From NCBI GenBank assembly GCA_019217005.1, contig JAHBNG010000003.1, forward strand, positions 62,001-126,000: a DNA stretch of 64,000 bases, in the 5' to 3' direction. Below are positions 35,522-44,239 of this stretch, one piece after another (positions within the stretch are counted from its first letter, which is position 1; each line of letters opens with the position of its first letter). Source of the stretch: Chloroflexi bacterium TSY (GTDB lineage: Bacteria; Chloroflexota; Anaerolineae; Caldilineales; Caldilineaceae). The notes under the pieces are model-generated. The model was given only the letters and a program-made list of their open reading frames with translations. It did no database searches and was not told the origin of the DNA. Position numbers and translations under genes: made by a program.

Positions 35522-37471
35522 TTAGGTTCTTTCCAGACAGATAGAGATATTGCTGTCCAAACAATAAACAAAGCCTGTGTCTTGTTTTAGACGCTTGATT
35601 ATTTGGTTCTCTCTAATCTGCCCTAAGTTGCGTCGCAGTGTGTTGTAAGTATTTCTAAGGGTATCTAATGACCGTTTGCGATCTGGATCACTAGAATTGT
35701 CTTCAATAATCTCTGAATACTCCTTAATAAGGCCGGATACGACGGCTTGAAAATCGTTAATTTGAGATACAGGCCACTTGTTTCGCTGCTGTAACCGCCT
35801 CACTATCTCTAAGTAAGGGAGTTGAGTGCTGTTTCTCCTAAGATTTTCGGTTAATTGCCTTGGCTCTAAATCTGATGGAGACTTTAACATCTCTGCCAAA
35901 ATTGGTAACTGTTGGGCTAAGGGGGCGATGTTATCTAACCGTTGATTCGTAGATGTCTCCTTTATCCCCCAAACGATTCTTAAAAGATCGTCTTGACTGA
36001 GGGTTCTCTGCGGTGCATTGACCAAGGCCAAGAGCATCTGAAAAGGTTTTGGTCCAATCCCTTTTGAAATTGCCCCTCTACGAGCAATATATACGATGCC
36101 TTGAATGGGATCGTTCTGAGTGACCTTTAGCCACAGATCAAATTCGCTTAATACTTCCAAACCTGTTTCCTGTTGCTCTGGACGTTTTATCCCTATTTCT
36201 TCTACCTCATCAGGTCTATATTGGACCACAAAGCCGGTTACAAATTTTTCAATATTTTGTTTGGTTTCTGAAAGTATGTCATCAATCACGGACTTACACT
36301 TAGCTTCTAAGATCTCTAACGACGCATTGGGGTGGGTGATCTTGATTTTCCCAACTTCTTCCCATATTTTGCTGATTGAGATCTTGAGTTCCTCTTCGAT
36401 TTGCGCAAAATTTGGTAGGGGAGGCATGCTGCGTTCGACAGTATAACACAGCGCCCTATTAAACGTCTCTAATAATTCTTTGGTTTCTGCATCAGGTGCT
36501 GTTCTTCTCATTTGATTCCAAGCTGAAATATAACAGGGCAGTTTGCCCGTTGATTTCGCTACCTTTAATTGACTATCAGTACTGACTAACGAAGCAAGAA
36601 GCTCCTTCGCCGGTCGATACGCTTCATCATGTTCATCGTCTCCATGCTTTCGGACGATTGCTAGATTTGAACCGCCAATAAATGTTGCAGAAAATGCATC
36701 CGATGGATGTAGTACAGCCTTAAATTTAGTCTGCCATCTAGGAGTATGATCAAGCCACAAAGTGCCAGATGTTATGGCTATGTTTCCAATTTCTAATTGA
36801 GTTCGTATCCGATCAGGCTGGAATGAAGGAGACGGAGGAATAGGTGCACAGTCGGTCAATATAAGGCGGGCTAGGCGATATATGGCATTTCGAGTGTATT
36901 CACTCTCTAATAGCATCTGATTAGATAAGGAAACAAAACCCCCGCCTGCTGCCCACACCCACGGTAAGAGATCATGAAAAGCATTGAGATCTAATGGCCA
37001 AGCCATCACACGATTTGGGAACTTTTCTTTAAGGGCTAGACACATTGCCTCAAAAGCATTCCAGTTTTTGAACGCGTTTGGATGATTATCCAAATACTCT
37101 TTGACATACTCTACGTTATAAAAGAGTACTCGTACATCGGCGAGCAATGGAACTGCATAATAGTGATTGATTTGAAATGCATCTTGGCAACTATAGAGCG
37201 TACGCGGGAAACAAGATCCGCATATGTCTAAATGCTCCGTTGCAAAGTCTGTAATATTCAATAGCACACCATCCTGAATCAGACGCCCTGTGTATGTTGT
37301 GCCAATATTAACAAGATCAGGAGCTGTTCCTTCATGCACGCTCCTGAGCAAATCTGTATGAAACTTAGTCCAATTCCAATCATACGGCTGGACCGGACCA
37401 ACCGGAAACTCTGTAAGTGCTTCTGGCAATCCTAGATCCAATACCCACATTGTTAGATTTTCTGTTGTCAT
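35522..37471 (-). CDS. Cytoplasmic solute-binding protein fused to a winged-helix domain
   Basis: 649 residues. Residues 5-400 look like a family 1 extracellular sugar-binding protein (LTMWVLDLGLPEALTEF, GTAPDLVNIGTTYTGRLIQD, YYAVPLLADVRVLFYNVEYV, PWVWAAGGGFVSLSNQ, NIAITSGTLWLDHTPRW), but there is no signal peptide or lipobox: the first beta-strand starts at residue 5. The C-terminal 200 residues contain an OmpR-type winged helix, with ISKGIGPKPFQMLLALVNAP, QRTLSQDDLLRIVWG, and after an insertion of about 120 residues LDTLRNTYNTLRRNLGQIRE and TGFVYCLDSN. This suggests a one-component regulator that senses a sugar in the cytosol using a transporter-derived domain. A strong AAAGGAGATAG site precedes the ATG. 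It heads the carbohydrate cluster and probably controls it. Confidence 0.8.
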   Translation of the reverse strand: MTTENLTMWVLDLGLPEALTEFPVGPVQPYDWNWTKFHTDLLRSVHEGTAPDLVNIGTTYTGRLIQDGVLLNITDFATEHLDICGSCFPRTLYSCQDAFQINHYYAVPLLADVRVLFYNVEYVKEYLDNHPNAFKNWNAFEAMCLALKEKFPNRVMAWPLDLNAFHDLLPWVWAAGGGFVSLSNQMLLESEYTRNAIYRLARLILTDCAPIPPSPSFQPDRIRTQLEIGNIAITSGTLWLDHTPRWQTKFKAVLHPSDAFSATFIGGSNLAIVRKHGDDEHDEAYRPAKELLASLVSTDSQLKVAKSTGKLPCYISAWNQMRRTAPDAETKELLETFNRALCYTVERSMPPLPNFAQIEEELKISISKIWEEVGKIKITHPNASLEILEAKCKSVIDDILSETKQNIEKFVTGFVVQYRPDEVEEIGIKRPEQQETGLEVLSEFDLWLKVTQNDPIQGIVYIARRGAISKGIGPKPFQMLLALVNAPQRTLSQDDLLRIVWGIKETSTNQRLDNIAPLAQQLPILAEMLKSPSDLEPRQLTENLRRNSTQLPYLEIVRRLQQRNKWPVSQINDFQAVVSGLIKEYSEIIEDNSSDPDRKRSLDTLRNTYNTLRRNLGQIRENQIIKRLKQDTGFVYCLDSNISICLERT

Positions 37472-37901
37472 GACAATCTATCTCCTTTGACAGAACATTA
37501 TCTCGACACTGTTGACTATATCTGCTAATTGGAAACCATCAGCACATGGCTTGTACTTGACATAACGTTTGGGCTACTGTATGTAGCTTATACTTTGTGT
37601 CGAGGCTGTTAGGATTTTGCCCCTTTTATCTTGTTTAGAATTTACCCTTCTACTCGAGTTGCCAAGCCATGCAAAGGTGCGCTCAACCACTCAACGTCTG
37701 AGCAAGATGACAAAGCCTTCGTATTGCCTCACGAAGAAATCTTACGTTGAAGGACTGAGAACGGTGACACTTCCTCGGTGACAATTATGGAATCAGGCAC
37801 GTTGGGTAACATTTCAACTCCGCAGCAGACTCAAATGACAAAGATATGCTCGTCCTGTACCTACCGTAGCCGTCCCAACCATATTAAAAGCAAGATTTCT
37901 G
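37472..37901. other. Intergenic, no gene seen
   Basis: About 430 bases upstream of the SBP/winged-helix gene. TTGACATAACGTTTGGG around 37557 resembles a -35 element on the plus strand, but the gene it would serve is not obvious. No reading frame is supported. Confidence 0.4.
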
Positions 37902-38056
37902 GGGGTGGTTCATTTTAGCTGGATAGATAGGTTTACACTTTTAGAAACAGAAAGAACGTTTATATTCTCTGATTTCGCCGGTTCTCAGAGAGAAAACGGT
38001 CTCATATAGATTTTTGTCTATATATCAAAAGTGTAAACCTAATTTTGAACCACCCC
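37902..38056 (+). mobile_element. MITE B copy 6 (beta form)
   Basis: 155 bp, flanked by 8-bp duplications GATTTCTG (37894-37901 and 38057-38064). Same subfamily as copy 2. It lies beside a transposase remnant and interrupts no gene that can be recognised. Confidence 0.97.
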
Positions 38057-38200
38057 GATTTCTGGATGAATAAAGAAAAAACACGCATTGCGGCAAAAGC
38101 CGCCCATCTAGAATGAAGCCGCCGCGGCGGCCCATTCATCAAATCGTTGATGCAAGAGTTTATCTCGTTGATGCCGCCACTGAAAACGATGTAATAAATG

Positions 38201-38880
38201 CTACCGACGAGCGTCAAACAGGGTACGTTGAGCGAGATAATCGTCAATCGAAACTTGGCGGAAAAGGGCAATGAGTTTCTCAACAGAGGAGGCGTTAGTA
38301 ACAATTAAAGCCCAAGGCGAATGCCGGCGTAAAGATTCGCGCAATTGTTGAACGCCAAGGCGTCGTCGGATGAGACGTTTGCCCAAACCAAAGAGCGATT
38401 CAAGGGCATTATTAGAGCGAGGCAGGCCATCAATATTATAGCAGTGAAAGAGTCCGGACCAAGAGCGTTTGGTAATGGCAATCAACTGTGAACGGAAGCG
38501 GGCGAGCCAAGGCGGGAGTTCTTGGCGTTGCGATAGTGTATCCAGAAAGGCATGGATCAATTGCTGAATGCAACCGCTTTTGGAAGAAATGGTTCTGGGC
38601 ATGGATGGGTCAGCAAGTAGAAGGAAGTTAGGTACGGCAAGAATATGGCTGATAGTATCAAGCCAGAGGGAAGCCGTTTGATCACATCAAAGTCATCGGC
38701 GTAGTGGTCAATGATGCGGGTGAACACAGTGGCCCAGTGACGTAACTGGGGGTCCTCGTGGCGTTCTAGACAAGCCATCATCAACCATGGGTAAACCAGT
38801 AAAAATGAAAGGTGCGCGTCCTTTTCGAGAGGGCATCCCTTAAAATCGCAAGCCAATTCACGGACGATTGTTTTTGACAT
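38201..38880 (-). pseudogene. Transposase remnant
   Basis: Two overlapping frames, 38557-38880 and 38201-38602. The first gives a helical region (HLSFLLVYPWLMMACLERHE, LRHWATVFTRIIDHYADDFD). The second ends with GLFHCYNIDGLPRSNNALES followed by LFGLGKRLIRRRLGVQQLRE. The Leu-Pro-Arg-Ser-Asn-Asn-x-Leu-Glu-x-x-Phe-Gly signature is typical of the C-terminal part of an unclassified transposase family, the Glu being the probable last catalytic residue. The catalytic Asp residues are not evident and there is a frameshift near 38590. No element ends could be set. This family is distinct from IS types 1 and 2. Confidence 0.6.
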
Positions 38881-39443
38881 CCTACACTAATTCAGGATTA
38901 TTTCTTACAGCTTCTGATTTTTCCCAAACGATCTTTGAGTCAGACTCATCAAGATTTATCTCTCATTTTGACATCAAGTATCGGCAGTTTACAAACGTTA
39001 GATTCTTCGCTTCACTCAAGAATGATGGGATTATGGTTCTCTGAGTATGGAACCTGGTGTCGTTATACCAACACTGAGGCCCTCTGTCATGTAAAAATAA
39101 CCTTATATACGAGGAAAACCTCATAAATTTTGGGTTGCATTTTGGATATGATGTCAAATTACTAAATCAGATAAGAAAGCAACTATTTAACAAGAAAAAT
39201 GGAGTAGCGTATCTTCTGCAACTGAGGTATACTGTTACGAGTTATACTTGTTACAATTAAACTTTATCACAAAACCACTCAGAATTGTCTGAGTAACTGC
39301 TCCGAATATCTCGGGCACCTGCTCGGAAAATCCTGAGTAGTTGTTTCTATCGCCATCAAGACTGAGATTTCGCTGACAGCCGCATCCTTCGACAGGCTCA
39401 GAGAAGGGCTGTCAGCCAAACGAGCCTCTTGAGAACGACAGTC
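38881..39443. other. Intergenic, no gene seen
   Basis: About 560 bases, AT-rich. GATTCTTCGCTTCACTCAAG near 39002 is a degraded version of the core of the hairpin family at 55214 and 63639, without the complementary arms. Repeated CTCGGA/TCTGAGTA stretches near 39280-39350 could form weak hairpins. Confidence 0.5.
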
Positions 39444-39754
39444 ATGACTCACTCTGCATCCCAATTCGGCGAACTCCTCACCCAAGGTATCTACGCCATT
39501 CGTGCTCGCAATGGGAAATCTTTGGCTGTCATCCAGGATGAGTTGGCCTATATGTTGGGCAAGGCAGGTCAAAATACCATCGAATATTGGCGCCAAGGCC
39601 ATATCCCCAGCGATGCCTGTCATGTAGCGGGTTTAGCCCGCGAGATTGTCACTCAAGGAAGCCTGGATATAGTGTGGCTCACCGCTTTTCTGGAGAGTGC
39701 CGGATACGACCAGAGGACTCGGCTGCTACACGAGCTTTTCCCGATTGCTATCAA

Positions 39755-41006
39755 CTTTACTTTCTGGTAAAGGCTTGAGTGACAAAGGGCAAACCGAAAG
39801 GGGCGGAAAAAAGAATCCACCCTGAAAAAACGGGATAAAATGTAAAAATAGTGCTCGGCTAGTTTAAGCAGCGGCATTGAGGCGGCGATGAGCGAGAACG
39901 CCTTTAGGTAAATGGTGTGAAACCGATTGGAAGCCAAGGGGGGAGGTTCAACAGGCCAGCGTTCCAGGTAGACAAGATAAATGGTTTCAGGCTGCAAAGT
40001 CATAACGGTCGCCAAAACCAAAGGTGTGTTGTAGGCCGGATCCTGAATGACGTAAATCGAGTAGGTACGGTTGGCTGTATCCACCTTGGTTGTTCTGGGG
40101 ACGAGATTGTGCCATGCTTGATAGCAAATCAGGCGACCACTATAGAGAAAGCGACCAGACGAGTCCGGAGTTGTAGCCTCGAGTCGCTTTCCCTTATAGC
40201 TGCGAGAGCGGACGCACAATATCACCATATTCAGGTGGTCTGCCTTTTTCTTTGCGTTTGGGGAACTCATTGCGGCGCACTGTGCAGTTAATCGCTTCCC
40301 GCAGGACAAATCGGTCTATGCCGCTTTCTAGCATTTCTCTGATTGTAAACCCGGCATCGACCACCGCCACTTCGTCTGACTCCAGTGATTTCTTCGTCTC
40401 TGTCAGCAGCTTTTTCCGAAACTCACTTTCCTTTGTTCCAACCGTGCATCTCATGATTGCGAGCAGTGGCACTCGCTTCCCGCCTATCTCCCCGAGCTTA
40501 TCATCACTCCAAAGATGAGCGCGGGCAATGCCGACGAGCCGTTGAGTTATAGAGTCGGTTCACTTTCCCTTGCAGCTTCGGTCGCCAGAACCCTGTGATA
40601 TCTATGCTTTTCACTCGGTACCCTTCTAACTTTTTTTGCCTCCCATTCCCCTTTCCACTTCTTCTTGCCACGACCCCAGCAGACTTGTGATATCCCATGA
40701 TCCATATCGAGCTCCACCAGCTTCGCCGGGCTCCTCATCTTCAAACCCGCTTTCTTTCAATGCGCTATGGATTGCTCCTCGACTTTTCAGAAACGACCCA
40801 TTCAGCATTGCCCACATCAGACGCATTACATTTACGTTTGTTCCCATCGGCGTTACTTGCAATACATTCATCAGTACTGCTATAGTTATTTCTGGCGCGG
40901 TTAGCATTCCTTCCTCCTTTTTGGGTTCTCTACCTTTTGGATGAACTGCTAACCGCTTTTTGTCACATTTCTCACCTCATCTCTTTTCTTTTACCAGAAA
41001 GTAAAG
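39755..41006 (-). mobile_element. IS type 1, copy 3, internally deleted
   Basis: Both ends are present (CTTTACTTTCTGGTAAA in inverted orientation), but the element is 1252 bp, about 250 bp shorter than the others. The missing part lies between the codons for PPPLAS and those for RFHTIYLKAF in the transposase C-terminal region. Confidence 0.93.
39864..40907 (-). pseudogene. IS type 1 transposase, deleted and frameshifted
   Basis: Starts MLTAPEITIAVLMNVLQVTP at 40907. Small indels break the frame (for example GAGGAGCCCGGCGAAGC where copy 2 has GAGGAGCTCCGGCGAAGC), and the segment coding for the region after ERWPVE is gone, including the putative catalytic Glu neighbourhood. This copy can only move if transposase is supplied by another. 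Confidence 0.8.
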
Positions 41007-42151
41007 ATATTGACGAATGCCGGTATTCGGTCTGTTAAACAGCGTTCCATTACCAACATCCTGCCCGAGCAACTCTACCAGCACTTCATAGGACGAACGG
41101 AGTTGCTAACGCAATTGCAGGATGTGTTGACGCAACCCTCTGGTCCCTACATCCTGGAACTGGCCGGAATCGGCGGCATTGGCAAGACGACGATTGCCAG
41201 AGAGCTAGTGCTGACGTTGGCGGCGATGGGTGACTATGCTGGCATCGGTTGGGTCAGCGCGCGACAGCAATGGTTGCACCCGCTGGGCATGATTCAACCT
41301 GTAGATATAACGGGCACACAGGCCGCATCAGCCAACCCAAAGCCCGACACAACGGTAGACACGCTCCTGCGCGATCTCATTCGCCAACTCTGGATGGATC
41401 TAATTCCGAGCGATTATGAGACGAGCGAACAGTTCCAGAATCAGGTCTGCGAGCGACTCAAGTCCGCTCCGTATCTGATCGTCATCGACAATTTGGAGAC
41501 CGTACACGATCTGGCGTCATTGGCTCCTTTTCTTCGTCGGTCGGCCAATCCGACCCGTTTCCTCCTGACCACGCGCCAAAGTCTGCGGGGCGAACCAGGC
41601 GTGACGCCCTTCACCGTGCCAGAATTGGCGCGCGCCGATGCGTTGCAGTTGGTCCGCAGCGAAGCCGATGCTGTCAACCTCAAAGAGATTGCGACAGCCA
41701 GCGATGACGATCTCGATCCGATCTATCAGACGGTGGGCGGCAATCCTTTGGCCATACAGTTAATCATAGGCCAGTTGCATACCCATGCGTTACAGACAGT
41801 TTTGACTGCGTTGACGGAAGCACGTGGTCGTCCGGTAAACCAGCTTTACACCTTTATCTATCGCCACGCATGGGATCATCTGGATGACGAGACCCGCAGC
41901 GTCTTTTTGGCCATGCCCTTGTTGCCGCAGGAAGGTGGCCGCTTTGAGACGCTGGAGAAGATCAACGGCATTGATCCCGAAACGCTCTATGATGCATTGG
42001 GGCATTTGATCATGCTCAATTTGGTCAATCATTATCGATTGGAGCAGTCAAACAGCGTCTCGACTGATACCAACTCACACATTCCCCAGTATGAGAGCTA
42101 TTACGCCATCCACAGCTTGACTCGTTCTTTTCTATTGGAGCAAGTGATCAA

Positions 42152-43363
42152 ATGGAAATCACATTAGCAACAACCGACCCGGCCAATCTTTTTCTTGCGC
42201 ATCTCCAACGCACCATGGAACATGTCTTGGCCCAAATGGAGACGAGCGCCACCACGATACCATCGATTCAAGATCGGAATCTGGCTCAACATGGCTTAGA
42301 TTTTGCCCTGACCCAGCCTCAAATGTGGCCCTTGGCGCGGAAGGTTGTGCGAACCCTGGCTCCAAAAATGGAGCAGGCTGGTCATCGAAGTGAATGGTTA
42401 CCAATTCTCCAACAGGCCATCCTTATGAGTGAAGATCTTTGTGACGAATCCACAGCGGGAGAGCTTCATTTTCAAGTTGGTAGGCTCTATCAATATTGCG
42501 GTGAGTATGAGAATGCCAAGTCATCCTTTTTGTGCAGCCTGACCCATTTTCAATCTCTCGGCGATATTCGTCATCATGGAAAAGCGTTGGGACGGTTGGC
42601 TTATCTGGCTCATCTCCAGCAAGATAACCACGAGGCCGAAATGTTGCTCGAACAGGCATTGCACTTACTGAACGAGGACGAGATTGAACGGGCTGGACTC
42701 TATAACGTTCAGGGAGATATTGCAAAGAGCCGACATGACTGGGAGGCAGCGTTAATAAACTACGACCGTGCCCTTGCCTTATGGAAGAACGTGAATGATC
42801 GACGGATGATCGCATGGACTTATCACGATATTGGTCCCTGCTACCGAGCGATGGGGCAAATATCAACGGCGATTGCTTGTTATGAAGACGCATTGGCGAT
42901 CTTTGCCGAAATTCATGATCCGGTCCATCAGGCGCTAACGCAGATGAACTTGGGCGTTGTCTATGTTCTGAACGGGCAACCGACCCAGGCGCTCAAGCTC
43001 TTTGATCTAGCCCAACCGGTCTTCCGTTCCACAAGTGACCGCCTGAACCTGGCCCTTTTGCTGAACAACCGAGGCATGGCCCATCAACGCTTGGCGCAAT
43101 GGAAGCAAGCCGAGAAAGATCACTCAGAAAGCGCCAAAATCTTGCGCAGACTTGGCAGTCGGCTTCACCTGGTAAACGTGCTTGAAGAATTGGGCATTGT
43201 GCAACGCGCGTTGGGGCAACATCAGACTGCGACCACAACATTGACAGATGCGCTCAACCAACTAGAGCTGATCCAAGACGAGGCCAGCACACGCCCTCTG
43301 CGAGAAAGAATCGAAAGGTATTTAGATCGTCTACAATCTTCCAGCAATGTACAAAGTACCTAG
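42152..43363 (+). CDS. Tetratricopeptide repeat protein
   Basis: 403 residues, mostly TPR units of about 40 residues: GELHFQVGRLYQYCGEYENA, KALGRLAYLAHLQQDNHEAE, AGLYNVQGDIAKSRHDWEAA, WTYHDIGPCYRAMGQISTAI, LTQMNLGVVYVLNGQPTQAL, LLLNNRGMAHQRLAQWKQAE and NVLEELGIVQRALGQHQTAT. The first 90 residues are helical without clear TPR signatures. The start overlaps the end of the NB-ARC frame by 16 bases, so in this pair the sensor arm of a STAND protein is a separate chain, unlike the fused version at 44240. It probably binds the activating ligand or partner. No lesion is seen, but its partner gene is broken. Confidence 0.9.
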   Translation: MEITLATTDPANLFLAHLQRTMEHVLAQMETSATTIPSIQDRNLAQHGLDFALTQPQMWPLARKVVRTLAPKMEQAGHRSEWLPILQQAILMSEDLCDESTAGELHFQVGRLYQYCGEYENAKSSFLCSLTHFQSLGDIRHHGKALGRLAYLAHLQQDNHEAEMLLEQALHLLNEDEIERAGLYNVQGDIAKSRHDWEAALINYDRALALWKNVNDRRMIAWTYHDIGPCYRAMGQISTAIACYEDALAIFAEIHDPVHQALTQMNLGVVYVLNGQPTQALKLFDLAQPVFRSTSDRLNLALLLNNRGMAHQRLAQWKQAEKDHSESAKILRRLGSRLHLVNVLEELGIVQRALGQHQTATTTLTDALNQLELIQDEASTRPLRERIERYLDRLQSSSNVQST

Positions 43364-43510
43364 CGAGACACGCCCTTTCTGGAAGAATCGAACGCATCAA
43401 GTAACCGCGCAGGAATCTTCCAGGAAATTCGTGATCGGATATGGTTCTCAATGTTGGTAGGACTCGAACTTCCAGGAAGATCTGCGTGGGTGTCAACGAT
43501 GATTTGCCCA

Positions 43511-43684
43511 CTACCCACCACCACCAGAACCTTCCGTAGGCCCAGAAAGACCCCGATCCTGATGCGTGTCAAAGAGCTGATGCTCAATTCCAGTTGAAAC
43601 AAGATACGTCGAACTTGCGAAACCAATGACGATAAACAGAATAATCAGCCAAAGTTGACCACGTTTTCGTAGATGCTTTATCAT
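43511..43684 (-). CDS. Small secreted or membrane peptide, 57 aa
   Basis: ATG at 43684 follows a strong ACAGGAGGCACATTGTT site. The peptide reads MIKHLRKRGQLWLIILFIVI, then GFASSTYLVSTGIEHQLFDT and HQDRGLSGPTEGSGGGG. It has a basic start, a hydrophobic helix of about 15 residues and a short polar tail ending in Gly: a signal-anchor or secretion layout. It is too short for a usual gene call. It lies convergent with the TPR gene and between two HTH-NB-ARC-TPR loci. A role as an exported signal read by the TPR regulators is an idea only; a small membrane protein is equally possible. Confidence 0.6.
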   Translation of the reverse strand: MIKHLRKRGQLWLIILFIVIGFASSTYLVSTGIEHQLFDTHQDRGLSGPTEGSGGGG

Positions 43685-44239
43685 AACAATGTGCCTCCTG
43701 TTTTAGAAAGAGGCTCATTGAGTTGAGGGATTCCCTGCCGTCAGACCGAGCCTGTCCAGTAGGCAAAGGAGGTAATATAGACGGCACACGCGTGTTTCTT
43801 CAACGAGCAAATCGATTGTGATTGGTCAGGCCGTACGATTCCTGTGCCATCTACTAAACCACATCTGGGGCGGCAGCGGCTGATCAAATTGATCAAAATT
43901 GATCAACTACCTAATTGCACTTCACCATTCACAATTATTTAGCGAAGCTCTGCCTCAAACCGACGAAAGGTGGATGGTGGGTAGTAGATAGTGACACGTG
44001 GAACAATCCACTATCAACTATCCACAAAACTTGCTCTGTTTGTGCAGATTTTTCGCAACCAAATACTTAGGGCGTGTTTCAAAAGTCATTCTGAGGAGGT
44101 TTTGGGACGAAGAATCCCACGTTCCAAGTGCAAAAAGAGGATTCTTCGCTCCGTTCCTCCGCTCAGAATGACACGCTTTGAAACTTTTAAAACACGCTCT
44201 TAGATTCTAATCTCATTTCTCATAAACGAGGCTTCCCCT
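43685..44239. other. Intergenic, leader of the second NB-ARC gene
   Basis: About 550 bases with no supported reading frame. TTAGATTCTAATCTCATTTC just before 44240 closely matches TTAGATTCTAATTCCATTTT before 48423, so the two paralogous genes share an upstream region that may include their promoter. The large hairpin at 44072-44197 lies immediately before it. Confidence 0.55.
44072..44197. repeat. 126-bp imperfect palindrome
   Basis: GCGTGTTTCAAAAGT (44072-44086) pairs with ACTTTTAAAACACGC (44183-44197) with one mismatch. Inside, CATTCTGAG and CTCAGAATG pair, and GAAGAATCC pairs with GGATTCTTC. The inner part resembles a dispersed ATTCTGAG/GATTCTTCG repeat that is common in bacterial genomes. 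Confidence 0.75.

Larger units (their letters stand above)
39444..42167 (+). pseudogene. HTH-NB-ARC regulator, split by IS type 1
   Basis: The N-terminal part (ATG 39444) is an HTH domain: GELLTQGIYAIRARNGKSLA, VIQDELAYMLGKAGQNTIEY, WRQGHIPSD. It is cut by IS type 1 copy 3 (39755-41006). The rest, from 41007, carries the NB-ARC ATPase: ILELAGIGGIGKTTIAREL (Walker A), YLIVIDNLETVHDLASLAPF (Walker B), RFLLTTRQSLRG (sensor) and GGNPLAIQLIIGQLH (the GxP motif). Removing the IS and 5 bases leaves exactly 489 codons, although the flanks ATCAA and ATATT do not match as a duplication. The frame ends 16 bases inside the following TPR gene, so the pair was probably co-translated. Such STAND ATPases act as ligand-triggered switches. 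Confidence 0.8.

Noticed and set aside
35299..35571. Minus-strand frame of 90 codons
   Set aside because: It overlaps the C-terminus of the SBP/winged-helix gene in another frame and crosses an inverted repeat.
39755..41006. 5-bp target duplication for IS type 1 copy 3
   Set aside because: Flanks ATCAA and ATATT do not match, although removing 5 bases restores the frame; recorded as unconfirmed.
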